Part shown: positions 26,877 to 35,463 of the stretch, piece after piece
Numbering within the stretch: the stretch's first letter is position 1
Layout of the letters: each line of letters starts with the position of its first letter
Source of the DNA: Mesorhizobium sp. ORS 3324
GTDB lineage: Bacteria; Pseudomonadota; Alphaproteobacteria; Rhizobiales; Rhizobiaceae
Assembly: GCA_000824825.2 (NCBI GenBank)
Contig: LM655174.1
Span: forward strand, 4,420-68,419
Direction of reading: 5' to 3'
DNA length: 64,000 bases
Translations under genes and position numbers: made by a program
The notes under the pieces: model-generated
The model's database searches: none
What the model was told of the DNA's origin: nothing
Seen by the model: only the letters and a program-made list of their open reading frames with translations

Positions 26877-27750
26877 AGTCGAAACCGTCCGGCGCGGACT
26901 GCAGCCGGTTCTCGAAGGGGCGCGGCTGGTCAAGGTCGAAGCGCGCCGGCCCGACCTTCGCTTTCCCTTTCCCGAACGCTTTTCGGAGCGGCTGACCGGC
27001 AAGACCGTGACGGCGCTTGGCCGGCGCGCCAAATATCTGACCATGCATATCGAAGGCGGCCCGGTGCTGATCTGTCATCTCGGCATGTCCGGATCGTTCC
27101 GGATCGAAACCGCCGGGAGCAGCGACATCCCCGGCAGCTTCCATCACGAGCGCTCGAAGAACGGCGCGCACGACCACGTCATCTTCGATGTCCACTCGCC
27201 GAAGGGCGAGCGGTCGCGCGTCATCTTCAACGACCCGCGCCGTTTCGGCTTCATGCTGTTTGCCGAAGGGGCGCCGGACACGCATCCGATGCTGGCGGGG
27301 CTGGGCGTCGAGCCCACCGGCAATGCGCTTGACGGCCCGCTGCTCGCCTCGCTGCTCGAAGGCCGCAGGTCGCCGCTCAAGGCGGCGCTGCTCGACCAGC
27401 GCCTCATCGCCGGGCTCGGCAACATATATGTGTCGGAGGCGCTGTGGCGCGCCGGCCTGTCGCCGCTGCGCGAAGCAGGCACGCTTGCCGGTTCCGGCAA
27501 GAAGGCAAAAGAGCAGTGCCAACGCCTGGCCGAGGCGATCCGTTCGGTCATCGCCGACGCGATCGCCGCCGGCGGATCCTCGCTGCGCGACTATGTCCAG
27601 ACTGACGGGTCGCTTGGCTATTTCCAGCATTCCTTCGCGGTCTACGACCGCGAGGGAGAGCCCTGCCCGAAACCGGGCTGCAGCGGCCATATCGAGCGCA
27701 TCGTGCAAAGCGGCCGCTCGACCTTCTATTGCCGGACCTGTCAGCGGTGA
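26860..27750 (+). CDS. mutM: Formamidopyrimidine-DNA glycosylase
   Basis: A 296-residue base-excision repair enzyme that removes 8-oxoguanine. The N-terminal [13 protein letters not shown] supplies the catalytic proline and glutamate after methionine removal; K58 is the conserved lysine. The C-terminal zinc finger has two cysteine pairs, CPKPGC and CRTC. It overlaps the end of deoB and precedes the enoyl-CoA hydratase gene by 40 bp. Confidence 0.96.
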   Translation: MPELPEVETVRRGLQPVLEGARLVKVEARRPDLRFPFPERFSERLTGKTVTALGRRAKYLTMHIEGGPVLICHLGMSGSFRIETAGSSDIPGSFHHERSKNGAHDHVIFDVHSPKGERSRVIFNDPRRFGFMLFAEGAPDTHPMLAGLGVEPTGNALDGPLLASLLEGRRSPLKAALLDQRLIAGLGNIYVSEALWRAGLSPLREAGTLAGSGKKAKEQCQRLAEAIRSVIADAIAAGGSSLRDYVQTDGSLGYFQHSFAVYDREGEPCPKPGCSGHIERIVQSGRSTFYCRTCQR

Positions 27751-27790
27751 GCTAGACCGGTTTCCTCAAGCGAAGCGAGGAGACGACGCC

Positions 27791-28564
27791 ATGACCTATG
27801 AAACCATTCTCGTGGAGACGCGCGGCAAGGTCGGGCTGATCACGTTGAACCGGCCGAAGGCGCTCAATGCGCTGAATTCGCAAGTGCTGGCGGAGTTGGT
27901 GGCGGCGGTCAACGCGTTCGGCGCCGACACGAGCATCGGCGCAATGGTTCTCACAGGCTCTGAAAAGGCCTTCGCGGCCGGCGCCGACATCAAGGAAATG
28001 CAGGCCATTTCCTTTGTGGACGCCTACACGCAGGACTTCTTCGTTGGCTGGGAAGAGTTCACCCGCGCCCGCAAGCCCATCATCGCGGCGGTCGCCGGCT
28101 ATGCGCTCGGCGGCGGCTGTGAGCTGGCCATGATGTGCGATTTCATCATCGCCGCCGACAACGCCAAGTTCGGCCAACCCGAAATTACGCTCGGCGTCAT
28201 GCCGGGCATGGGCGGATCGCAGCGGCTGACCCGCTTCGTCGGCAAGTCGAAGGCGATGGACATGTGCCTGACCGGGCGGATGATGGACGCCGCAGAGGCC
28301 GAGCGCTGCGGACTGGTGTCGCGGGTGGTGCCGGCCGGCGAACTGGTCGAGGAGGCGCTGAAGGCGGCGACGAAGATCGCCGAGTTTTCACTGCCGTCGG
28401 TGATGATGACCAAGGAAGCGGTCAACCGCGCCTATGAGACGACGCTCGCCGAGGGGCTGCGCTTCGAGCGCCGGCTGTTCCATTCGCTGTTTGCGCTCGA
28501 CGACCAGAAGGAAGGCATGGCTGCCTTCGTCGAGAAGCGGAAGCCGAACTTCGCCAACCGCTGA
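27791..28564 (+). CDS. Enoyl-CoA hydratase
   Basis: A 257-residue crotonase-family protein. Both catalytic glutamates are present: E111 in [11 protein letters not shown] and E131 in [15 protein letters not shown]; the oxyanion-hole region is AAGADIKEM. This pattern fits the short-chain 2-enoyl-CoA hydratase of fatty acid or amino acid breakdown. The start has upstream GCGAGGAG about ten bases away. Confidence 0.92.
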   Translation: MTYETILVETRGKVGLITLNRPKALNALNSQVLAELVAAVNAFGADTSIGAMVLTGSEKAFAAGADIKEMQAISFVDAYTQDFFVGWEEFTRARKPIIAAVAGYALGGGCELAMMCDFIIAADNAKFGQPEITLGVMPGMGGSQRLTRFVGKSKAMDMCLTGRMMDAAEAERCGLVSRVVPAGELVEEALKAATKIAEFSLPSVMMTKEAVNRAYETTLAEGLRFERRLFHSLFALDDQKEGMAAFVEKRKPNFANR

Positions 28565-28615
28565 ACCGCGCTGCGTGGAAAGGAGCGGCGCCGCCAAAAA
28601 CACCGCCAAGCGGCG

Positions 28616-28644
28616 TTGACGCGCCGGAAAAGCTGAACTATAAG
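28616..28644 (+). promoter_or_regulatory. Predicted sigma-70 promoter for rpsT
   Basis: TTGACG (28616-28621), a 17-bp spacer, and TATAAG (28639-28644). Both elements are close to consensus and the spacing is ideal. It would start a leader of roughly 85 bases before rpsT. Confidence 0.7.
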
Positions 28645-28736
28645 CCGCACCAACCGAGGCGGCCTTGTGGCTGCCCGTTTGTTTTTTGCGCCCCGCGGCA
28701 CCCCGCTGGCGTCCACCAGATCAGAAGAGAGGCATC

Positions 28737-29003
28737 ATGGCCAATACGTCTTCGGCCAAAAAGGCAACGCGCAAGATCGCCCGCCGCGCGGCGATCAACA
28801 AGAACCGCCGGTCGCGCGTCCGCACCTATGTCCGCAAGGTCGAAGAGGCGCTTGCCGCCGGGGACAAGGCCGCGGCGCTGGAAGCCTTCAAGGCCGCGGA
28901 GCCGGAATTGATGCGCGCCGCCACCAAGGGCGTCATTCACAAGAACACGGCATCCCGCAAGGTTTCGCGCCTGGCCCAGCGGGTCAAGGTGCTGTCGGCC
29001 TGA
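28737..29003 (+). CDS. rpsT: 30S ribosomal protein S20
   Basis: An 88-residue basic protein opening [19 protein letters not shown], the typical S20 sequence, with [19 protein letters not shown] near the C-terminus. S20 binds 16S rRNA early in small-subunit assembly. An AGAAGAGAGG site precedes the ATG. A strong terminator follows, so it is a single-gene unit upstream of dnaA, an order common in alphaproteobacteria. Confidence 0.97.
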   Translation: MANTSSAKKATRKIARRAAINKNRRSRVRTYVRKVEEALAAGDKAAALEAFKAAEPELMRAATKGVIHKNTASRKVSRLAQRVKVLSA

Positions 29004-29033
29004 CCCGACTTCCATTTGGAACCGTTATCCTTG

Positions 29034-29060
29034 AACCCGGCCGCACAGGCCGGGTTTTTT
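29034..29060 (+). terminator. Intrinsic terminator of rpsT
   Basis: AACCCGGCC-GCACA-GGCCGGGTT, a perfect nine-pair stem with a five-base loop, followed by a T run to 29060. Confidence 0.92.
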
Positions 29061-29831
29061 CGTTTGCCGGCAAGTACTTAAAAAGAACGATGCCTCGACC
29101 GGATTTCAAAGTTGCGAATGTTTTGCCGGCATATACATAACCGAGGATGTCGGCGTCCACCGGATGCGGGCACGGCCATAATTTAGCCTGTCACAAATTC
29201 CGTTTAGCTTTCAAAAGCTTACAGACGGTCATCCACAGCTTGTTCAACTCGCCGGGGGGCGGCGGGGGACAAGTAGCTGTCAAGAGAATTATTTCAGAAA
29301 ATTTCGTATCGGGCGGCCTTTTTCATATTCGCCGGAAAAGGGTTTGAATCACAATGGCTTTGTCAAAACACGAACCGGCGATACCCGCTTCGAACACGTC
29401 TCCGGTAACCAGATTCGTTAAAAATCGGTTAGACGTGGCCTTGCCCTATCCACAGCGATTTCGGTAATGTCCATCCATCGAAGGGACGGGCACTAGCCCT
29501 TGACCCAGCCTGAATCGGCCAGCACAAAATGGCGGAATTCATGACGTGGAGCAATTCCGCGCGCGGCTTGGTTTGTCTCTTCGTGGGTAGGGGACTGGCG
29601 TAATTGTAACATAGCAGGTCAACGTCGCGCCGGCGTTTTCGCCGGAGGATGTTGTATTGCCCTGACGTGTTCAAGCCGGCTTGCGAAAGCCGGCATTGGT
29701 CCCTTGCGCAGCGTTGCAACGATATCGCCGGCGGCGGCGATGGAGGTGCAGCGAAAAAACGTCGCTGGACCCAGAGTGCAGGAGGCGCACTCCCGGCGAA
29801 AAAAGGGTACGAGAAGACAAGGAACTGGAAC
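29061..29831 (+). promoter_or_regulatory. dnaA upstream region: DnaA boxes, CtrA-like site, hairpins
   Basis: This 771-bp stretch shows no convincing gene. It holds two DnaA boxes with one mismatch each to TTATCCACA (TCATCCACA at 29229-29237 and CTATCCACA at 29446-29454), a CtrA-like TTAAAAATCGGTTAG at 29418-29432, and three hairpins just before dnaA: CCGGCG-TTTT-CGCCGG (29630-29645), GCCGGCTT-GCGA-AAGCCGGC (29675-29694, a GNRA tetraloop) and ATCGCC-GGCGGC-GGCGAT (29724-29741). It looks like an autoregulated dnaA control region with a structured leader. Confidence 0.55.
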
Positions 29832-31376
29832 ATGCAGAGCGGCATCGAACGGGAGATAGCGGGCGAACTCCCATTCCCTACAACTTTCGTCGGAGGGGAC
29901 GATATGACGGCATCCAGCGACGCTGAACAGAAGTTCGAGCGGGTCAAGGCCCAGCTGAAGGCGCGTCTGGGAGCCGAGGTCTATTCGAGCTGGTTCGGCC
30001 GCATGAAGGTTGCCGAGGCTTCGCGCGGCGTTGTGCGTATCTCCGTGCCCACGGCCTTCCTGCGCTCGTGGATCAACGGCCACTATCTCGACCTTATCGC
30101 CGAACTGTGGAGGCATGAGGATCCCGACCTTCTCAAGATCGAGATCGTCGTGCGGACCGCGACGCGCCAAGGCCGCAACAACGTCGAGCCGGAGGTCGCG
30201 CCGGCGCGCAAGATGACCAAGCAGACGCAGACCGCGCTCGCCGCCGGCACCGCAAGCGCCGCCCGCGTGGAACGCACGCCCGCGCCCCGCCAGGGTATGC
30301 CGGCGGAGACCGAGTTCCGCCACAATGTGCTGGGGTCGCCGCTCGACCCGCGCTACACGTTCACTTCCTTCATCGAAGGTCCCTCGAACCGGGTGGCCTT
30401 CGCGGCGGCCAAGGCAGTGGCGGAATCGCAGTCGAGCGCGGTGCGCTTCAACCCGCTCTTCCTCCACGCGACCGTCGGACTGGGCAAGACACATCTTTTG
30501 CAGGCGATCGCGGCGGAATCGCTGCGCCACAATCCGAAGTCGCGCGTCGTCTATCTGACGGCGGAATATTTCATGTGGCGCTTCGCCACTGCGATCCGCG
30601 ACAACAATGCGCTCACCCTCAAGGAGCAGCTGCGCGACATCGATCTCCTGATCATCGACGACATGCAGTTCCTGCAGGGCAAGTCGATCCAGCATGAGTT
30701 CTGCCACCTGATCAATATGCTGCTCGACAGCGCCAAGCAGGTGGTGGTCGCCGCCGACCGGCCACCGTCGGAACTGGAATCGCTGGAGCCACGCGTGCGC
30801 TCGCGCCTCAATGGCGGCGTGGCGCTCGAAATGTCGGCGCCCGACTTCGCCATGCGCCTCGGCATGCTGAAGCTGCGCCTTGCCACCGCCAAGATCGACG
30901 ATGCCACGCTCGACATCTCGGACGATATCCTCGATCACGTCGCCCGCACGGTGACAGGCAGCGGGCGCGAGCTCGAAGGCGCCTTCAACCAGCTTCTTTT
31001 CCGCCAGTCCTTCGAGCCGCAGATCACCATCGACCGCATCGATGAGATCCTCGGCCACATCTACCGCTCGGGCGAGCCGAAGCGGGTGCGCATCGAGGAC
31101 ATCCAGCGCATCGTGGCGCGCCACTACAACGTGTCGAAGACGGAGCTGCTCTCCAACCGGCGTACGCGTACCATCGTCAAGCCGCGGCAGGTGGCGATGT
31201 ACCTGTCGAAGGTGATGACGCCGCGCTCGCTGCCGGAGATCGGGCGGCGCTTCGGCGGTCGCGACCACACGACGGTGCTGCACGCCGTGCGCAAGATCGA
31301 GGACCTTTCCGGTGCCGACAACACGCTGGCGCAGGAGCTCGAGCTGCTCAGGAGGCTGATCAACGAGCAGGCCTGA
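29832..31376 (+). CDS. dnaA: Chromosomal replication initiator DnaA
   Basis: A 514-residue initiator. Domain I covers about 30-110 and a linker about 115-160; the AAA+ domain has ATVGLGKT (213-220) as Walker A, with the first glycine replaced by alanine as in other Rhizobiales proteins, and LLIIDD (272-277) as Walker B. The C-terminal DNA-binding domain carries [15 protein letters not shown]. The start [10 protein letters not shown] at 29832 keeps a rhizobial N-terminal extension; the internal MTASSD at residue 25 is the alternative. It binds DnaA boxes at the origin and represses its own gene. Confidence 0.96.
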   Translation: MQSGIEREIAGELPFPTTFVGGDDMTASSDAEQKFERVKAQLKARLGAEVYSSWFGRMKVAEASRGVVRISVPTAFLRSWINGHYLDLIAELWRHEDPDLLKIEIVVRTATRQGRNNVEPEVAPARKMTKQTQTALAAGTASAARVERTPAPRQGMPAETEFRHNVLGSPLDPRYTFTSFIEGPSNRVAFAAAKAVAESQSSAVRFNPLFLHATVGLGKTHLLQAIAAESLRHNPKSRVVYLTAEYFMWRFATAIRDNNALTLKEQLRDIDLLIIDDMQFLQGKSIQHEFCHLINMLLDSAKQVVVAADRPPSELESLEPRVRSRLNGGVALEMSAPDFAMRLGMLKLRLATAKIDDATLDISDDILDHVARTVTGSGRELEGAFNQLLFRQSFEPQITIDRIDEILGHIYRSGEPKRVRIEDIQRIVARHYNVSKTELLSNRRTRTIVKPRQVAMYLSKVMTPRSLPEIGRRFGGRDHTTVLHAVRKIEDLSGADNTLAQELELLRRLINEQA

Positions 31377-31401
31377 GCGCTTCGCCGGCTTTATCCCCAG
31401 A

Positions 31402-31439
31402 AAGCCCGCGCAACCGGCCGGAACCGGTGGCGCGGGCTT
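31402..31439. terminator. Stem-loop between dnaA and dnaN
   Basis: AAGCCCGCGC (31402-31411) pairs exactly with GCGCGGGCTT (31430-31439); the loop contains a second small pair around ACCGG. There is no adjacent T run, so it may attenuate rather than terminate, and dnaN follows 112 bp later. Confidence 0.5.
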
Positions 31440-31550
31440 GCGCTTGCAGGCTTTTTACTGTCAGCTTACACAGATTCTGAGCTTTTCAGAGCTACGCGGG
31501 ACGCCGCTCGGTGGTGACCCGCTCATTCATTGAAGCGAGCCTGTTTCGTC

Positions 31551-32669
31551 ATGCGTGTTATCCTGGAACGGTCCAACCTCCTGAAGTCCCTCAACCACGT
31601 CCATCGCGTGGTGGAGCGGCGCAACACCATACCGATCCTGTCGAATGTGCTGCTCAGCGCCGAAGGCGCCAGCCTCGAGATGAAAGCGACCGACCTCGAC
31701 CTCGAAGTGACGGAGGCCACGCCCGCCAAGGTCGAGCGCGGCGGCGCGACGACGGTTCCGGCGCATCTGCTCTACGACATCGTGCGCAAGCTCGCCGACG
31801 GCGCCGAGGTGATGCTGAAGACCGACGAGGACGGCAATGCGATGACGGTCACGTCGGGCCGCTCCAGCTTCCGCCTGCAGTGCCTGCCGCAATCCGATTT
31901 CCCTGAGCTTTCGGCCGGCTCCTTCTCGCACATCTTCCGGCTCGACTCGGTGGCGCTCAAGGGCCTTATCGAGAAGACGCAGTTCGCCATCTCGACCGAA
32001 GAGACGCGCTACTATCTCAACGGCATTTTCCTGCACACGGTGGAGGTGGGCGGCAAGCTGAAGCTGCGCTCGGTGGCAACCGACGGGCACCGCCTGGCGC
32101 GCGCCGAGATCGACGCGCCGGCAGGCTCCGAAGGCATGCCCGGCATCATCATTCCGCGCAAGACGGTCAGCGAGCTGCAGAAACTGGTCGACGACCCGGA
32201 CGTGGCCGTGACCACCGAATTGTCGGACACCAAGATCCGCTTCACCATCGGCAGCGTCATCCTGACCTCGAAGCTGATCGACGGCACCTTCCCCGACTAC
32301 CAGCGGGTGATCCCGACCGGCAACGACAAGAAGCTGATCATCGATCGCCAGAGCTTCGCCGCCGCCGTCGACCGCGTTTCGACGATTTCGTCCGAGCGCG
32401 GCCGGGCGGTGAAGATGTCGATCAATGACGGCCAGCTCACGCTCGCCGTCAACAATCCGGATTCGGGCAGCGCCACCGAGGAACTGGCGGCCGACTATTC
32501 GTCCGATCCGATCGAGATCGGCTTCAACGCCAAATATCTGCTCGATGTCGCGGCCCAGCTCACCGGCTCGGAAGCAAAGTTCATGCTGGCGGATGCCGGC
32601 TCGCCGACGCTCATCCACGACCTGGCCGACGAGACCGCGCTCTACGTGCTGATGCCGATGCGGGTGTAG
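31551..32669 (+). CDS. dnaN: DNA polymerase III sliding clamp, beta subunit
   Basis: A 372-residue three-domain clamp opening MRVILERSNLLKSLNHVHRV. Internal landmarks include RNTIPILSNVLL, TEETRYYLNGIF, ATDGHRLA and the C-terminal ALYVLMPMRV, which forms part of the partner-binding pocket. It is placed between dnaA and recF as usual. Start 31551 is preferred over the in-frame ATG at 31530. Confidence 0.97.
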   Translation: MRVILERSNLLKSLNHVHRVVERRNTIPILSNVLLSAEGASLEMKATDLDLEVTEATPAKVERGGATTVPAHLLYDIVRKLADGAEVMLKTDEDGNAMTVTSGRSSFRLQCLPQSDFPELSAGSFSHIFRLDSVALKGLIEKTQFAISTEETRYYLNGIFLHTVEVGGKLKLRSVATDGHRLARAEIDAPAGSEGMPGIIIPRKTVSELQKLVDDPDVAVTTELSDTKIRFTIGSVILTSKLIDGTFPDYQRVIPTGNDKKLIIDRQSFAAAVDRVSTISSERGRAVKMSINDGQLTLAVNNPDSGSATEELAADYSSDPIEIGFNAKYLLDVAAQLTGSEAKFMLADAGSPTLIHDLADETALYVLMPMRV

Positions 32670-32686
32670 GCTTTGTCGCTTTGTTG

Positions 32687-32791
32687 ACGCAATTCCGGAC
32701 GGAAAACCGCAATGCACTTTTCCTGGAATTGCGCTCTTGTCTGTCGCAATTCCGGACGGAAAACCGCAATGCATTTTTCCTGGAATTGCTC
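32687..32791. repeat. Tandem family A palindromes, copies 3 and 4
   Basis: Two copies lie head to tail: GCAATTCC (32689-32696) with GGAATTGC (32725-32732), and GCAATTCC (32746-32753) with GGAATTGC (32782-32789). They are nearly identical in the middle (GGACGGAAAACCGCAATGCA). They begin 20 bp after the dnaN stop and end 22 bp before the recF start, filling the whole gap. Confidence 0.9.
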
Positions 32792-32812
32792 TAGCGGGCC
32801 TCGCATGTTGTC

Positions 32813-33979
32813 GTGACCGAGGATAGCAAACAGCTTCGGCAGCAAAACTATATAAGTAAGTTAACGCTTACCAATTTCCGCAACTATGCGGGGCTTTCGC
32901 TCGACCTCGACCCCGGCGCCGTGGTGCTGTCCGGCGACAACGGCGCCGGCAAGACCAATCTGCTCGAAGCCATCTCGCTGCTGACGCCGGGACGCGGGCT
33001 GCGCCGCGCGCCCTATGCCGACGTGGCGCGCGAGGGCGGCGATGGCGGCTTTGCCGTGCATGCCCGGATCGAAGGGCCCGGAGGACTGGTCGAAATCGGC
33101 ACCGGCGTCTCAGGCGGCGACGGCGCCGGAGACGGCGGCAGACGCGTGCGCATCAATGGCGCGCCGGCGAAGTCGGCCGAGGATATGCTGGAATGGCTGA
33201 GGATCGTCTGGCTGACGCCGGCGATGGACGGGCTGTTTCCAGGACCGGCCGCCGACCGCCGCCGCTTTCTCGACCGGCTGGTGCTGGCGATCGACCCCGG
33301 CCACGGGCAGCGGGCGCTGGATTATGAGAAGGCGATGCGTGGCCGTAACCGTTTGCTTACGGATGGCTCCCGCGACAGCGGCTGGTTCGACGCGATCGAG
33401 ACGCAGATGGCCGAAACCGGAGTGGCGATCGCCGCGGCGCGGACGGAACTGGTGCGCCTGCTTGCCGCCATGATCGACAGGCTGCCCGGCAGCGGCCCGT
33501 TCCCGCAGGCCGACATCAGCCTTTCCGGCGAATTGGAGAGCGAGATCGCTATCGCGCCGGCAGTCGATGTCGAGGAGCGGTTCCGCGCCGCCCTTGCCGG
33601 TGGCCGCGAGCGCGACCGCGCCGCCGGCCGCACGCTCGACGGCCCGCACCGGTCGGACCTCGTGGTCCGGCACCGGCCGAAGTCGATGCCGGCCGAATTG
33701 TGCTCGACCGGCGAGCAGAAGGCTCTGCTGGTCGGCATCGTGCTGTCGCATGCGAGGCTGACCGGCGAGATGTCGGGGCTGACGCCGATCCTTCTTCTCG
33801 ACGAGATCGCCGCGCATCTCGACAGCGGGCGGCGCGCGGCGCTGTTCTCCATTCTCGAGGAGCTGAACTGCCAGGCCTTCATGACCGGCACCGACGCGGC
33901 GCTGTTTGCCAGCTTGGCCGGACGCGCGCAATTCCTGACGGTCGATCACGGCAGCGTCGGGCCGACGGCCAACTCTTGA
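32813..33979 (+). CDS. recF: DNA replication and repair protein RecF
   Basis: A 388-residue SMC-like ATPase. Walker A is GDNGAGKT (41-48); the signature region is CSTGEQKALLVGIVL and Walker B ILLLDEIAAHLD. The opening KLTLTNFRNYAGL is typical. RecF loads RecA at gaps with RecO and RecR. The start is GTG at 32813. A 26-bp repeat array begins 18 bp after its stop. Confidence 0.95.
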   Translation: MTEDSKQLRQQNYISKLTLTNFRNYAGLSLDLDPGAVVLSGDNGAGKTNLLEAISLLTPGRGLRRAPYADVAREGGDGGFAVHARIEGPGGLVEIGTGVSGGDGAGDGGRRVRINGAPAKSAEDMLEWLRIVWLTPAMDGLFPGPAADRRRFLDRLVLAIDPGHGQRALDYEKAMRGRNRLLTDGSRDSGWFDAIETQMAETGVAIAAARTELVRLLAAMIDRLPGSGPFPQADISLSGELESEIAIAPAVDVEERFRAALAGGRERDRAAGRTLDGPHRSDLVVRHRPKSMPAELCSTGEQKALLVGIVLSHARLTGEMSGLTPILLLDEIAAHLDSGRRAALFSILEELNCQAFMTGTDAALFASLAGRAQFLTVDHGSVGPTANS

Positions 33980-33997
33980 AGCGACTGAGGTGCTTGC

Positions 33998-34218
33998 ATG
34001 ACAAAGCTTCGCTTTGCGTGTGCATGACAAAGCTTCGCTTTGCATGTGCATGACAAAGCTTCGCTTTGCATGTGCATGACGAAGCTTCGCCTCGCACGTG
34101 CATGACAAGGCTTCGCTTTGCATATGCGTGACAAAGCTTCGCTTTGCATGTGCGTGACGAGGCTTCGCCTCGCACGTGCATGACAAGGTTTTCTTCCCGC
34201 TATAAGGTCCGGCCATGA
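33998..34218 (+). repeat. Tandem 26-bp hairpin array with coupled mini-frames
   Basis: Seven complete 26-bp units start at 33999, 34025, 34051, 34077, 34103, 34129 and 34155, with a partial eighth at 34181. Each unit has a hairpin (CAAAGC-TTC-GCTTTG or CGAGGC-TTC-GCCTCG) and a near-palindrome TGCATGTGCA or TGCACGTGCA. On the plus strand each unit also reads as a nine-codon frame, MTKLRFACA or variants MTKLRLARA, MTRLRFAYA and MTRLRLARA. Each frame ends in a TGA overlapping the next start (ATGA or GTGA). A GAGG lies seven bases before the first ATG. The eighth frame (12 codons from 34180) ends TGA on the ATG of moeB. There are no spacers, so it is not CRISPR. Confidence 0.9.
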
Positions 34219-34970
34219 CCAATGCTGCCCTGACCGACGAAGAACTCGAACGCTACGCCCGCCACATCGTGCTGCCCGAAATCGGCGGCGCCGGCCAGCA
34301 GAAGCTGAAGCGGGCGCGGGTGCTGGTGATCGGCGCCGGTGGGCTCGGCGCCCCGGTGCTGGAATATCTCGCCGCGGCCGGCGTCGGCACGCTCGGCATC
34401 GTCGACGACGACGATGTCTCGCTGTCCAACCTGCAGCGGCAGGTTATCCATGGCAGCGACACGATCGGCATGGCGAAGACCGACAGCGCCTCGGCGGCGA
34501 TCATGCGCATCAACCCCAATGTCGCGGTGGAGCTGCATCGCCTCAGGCTGACGGCGCAAAACGCCCCTGCCCTCGTCGCCCGCTACGATGTCGTCGTCGA
34601 CGGCTCCGACAATTTCGAGACGCGCTATGCGCTCGCCGATGCGTGCGCCCTGGAGAAGAAGCCTCTGGTCACCGCCGCCGTCGGCCGCTTCGACGGCTCG
34701 GTGACGGTGCTGAAACCGTACGAGACCGGCGCCGACGGCAAGCGCAATCCAAACTATCGCGACCTGTTCCCGGAAGCGCCGCCCGAAGGGCTGGTGCCGT
34801 CCTGCGCCGTTGCCGGCATCGTCGGCGCGCTGACGGGCGTCGTCGGCACGCTGGAGGCGATGGAGACGATCAAGCTGATTGCCGGCATCGGCGAACCGCT
34901 GGTCGGCCGGCTGCTGCTTTATGACGGGCTCACCGCCCGCTTTGACACCGTTCGCTACAAGGCAGTCTGA
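34215..34970 (+). CDS. moeB: MoeB/ThiF-family adenylyltransferase
   Basis: A 251-residue E1-like enzyme. It has the nucleotide motif GAGGLGAPVLEYLAAAG, the LSNLQRQVIHG arginine finger region, and the candidate catalytic cysteine in VPSCAVAGIVG. MoeB adenylates the C-terminus of MoaD during molybdopterin synthesis; family relatives serve ThiS. The two zinc-binding cysteine pairs of E. coli MoeB are absent: the first position reads NYRDLF and the chain ends RYKAV. The ATG overlaps the stop of the last mini-frame of the upstream array. Confidence 0.85.
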   Translation: MTNAALTDEELERYARHIVLPEIGGAGQQKLKRARVLVIGAGGLGAPVLEYLAAAGVGTLGIVDDDDVSLSNLQRQVIHGSDTIGMAKTDSASAAIMRINPNVAVELHRLRLTAQNAPALVARYDVVVDGSDNFETRYALADACALEKKPLVTAAVGRFDGSVTVLKPYETGADGKRNPNYRDLFPEAPPEGLVPSCAVAGIVGALTGVVGTLEAMETIKLIAGIGEPLVGRLLLYDGLTARFDTVRYKAV

Positions 34971-34974
34971 ACCG

Positions 34975-35463
34975 ATGGACCAGTTGGCAACGACCCTTGT
35001 CGGTGAGCTTCCGCCGGACTTCGCGCGGTGGGACGAATTGCTGGCGCTGATCCTCAGCGCCTTCGCCTATATGGACGGCGTCATCGACCCGCCGTCCTCG
35101 GCGCATCTGCTGACGCCGGAAAGCCTCAGGCGCAAGGCGGGGCAGGAGACGGGGTTCCTGGCGTTGGAGAACGGTCGGATCGTCGGCTGCATCTTCGCGC
35201 TGGAGAGGGAGAAGGATTTCTATGTCGGCAAGCTTGCTGTCGAACCCGGCCTGCAGGGACGGGGCATTGCCGGGCGGCTGATGCAGGCCGTCGAGGATTT
35301 GGCCCGCCGGCATGGCAAGCAGGCCCTTGAGCTGCAGACGCGCATCGAGCTGACAGCGAACCACGCCGCCTTCGCCCGGCTCGGCTTTCACGAGACCGGG
35401 CGCACCGCGCATGAGGGTCACGACCGGCCGACCTCGATCACCATGCGCAAGGTGCTGTCTTGA
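34975..35463 (+). CDS. GNAT-family N-acetyltransferase
   Basis: A 162-residue protein with a GNAT fold: the acetyl-CoA loop reads VEPGLQGRGIAGRLM (about 86-100) and the C-terminal strand ALELQTRIELTANHAAFARL leads to FHETGR. The substrate cannot be read. It starts four bases after moeB and its stop overlaps the aconitase X start by four bases, suggesting a moeB-gnat-acnX transcript. Confidence 0.85.
   Translation: MDQLATTLVGELPPDFARWDELLALILSAFAYMDGVIDPPSSAHLLTPESLRRKAGQETGFLALENGRIVGCIFALEREKDFYVGKLAVEPGLQGRGIAGRLMQAVEDLARRHGKQALELQTRIELTANHAAFARLGFHETGRTAHEGHDRPTSITMRKVLS

Noticed and set aside
29061-29831. Chromosomal origin next to dnaA
   Set aside because: Only two imperfect DnaA boxes and no clear AT-rich unwinding element; in Rhizobiales the origin is usually elsewhere, near hemE. 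Left as a dnaA control region.
29429-29947. 172-codon minus-strand frame upstream of dnaA
   Set aside because: It overlaps the DnaA box, the leader hairpins and the start of dnaA, and has no recognisable motif.
33998-34218. CRISPR array
   Set aside because: Units are directly adjacent with no spacers, and no cas gene is present in the window.
33879-34222. Minus-strand frames across the 26-bp array giving Met-His-Cys-rich repeats
   Set aside because: The repeating peptide is a by-product of the array; no ribosome binding site or independent support.
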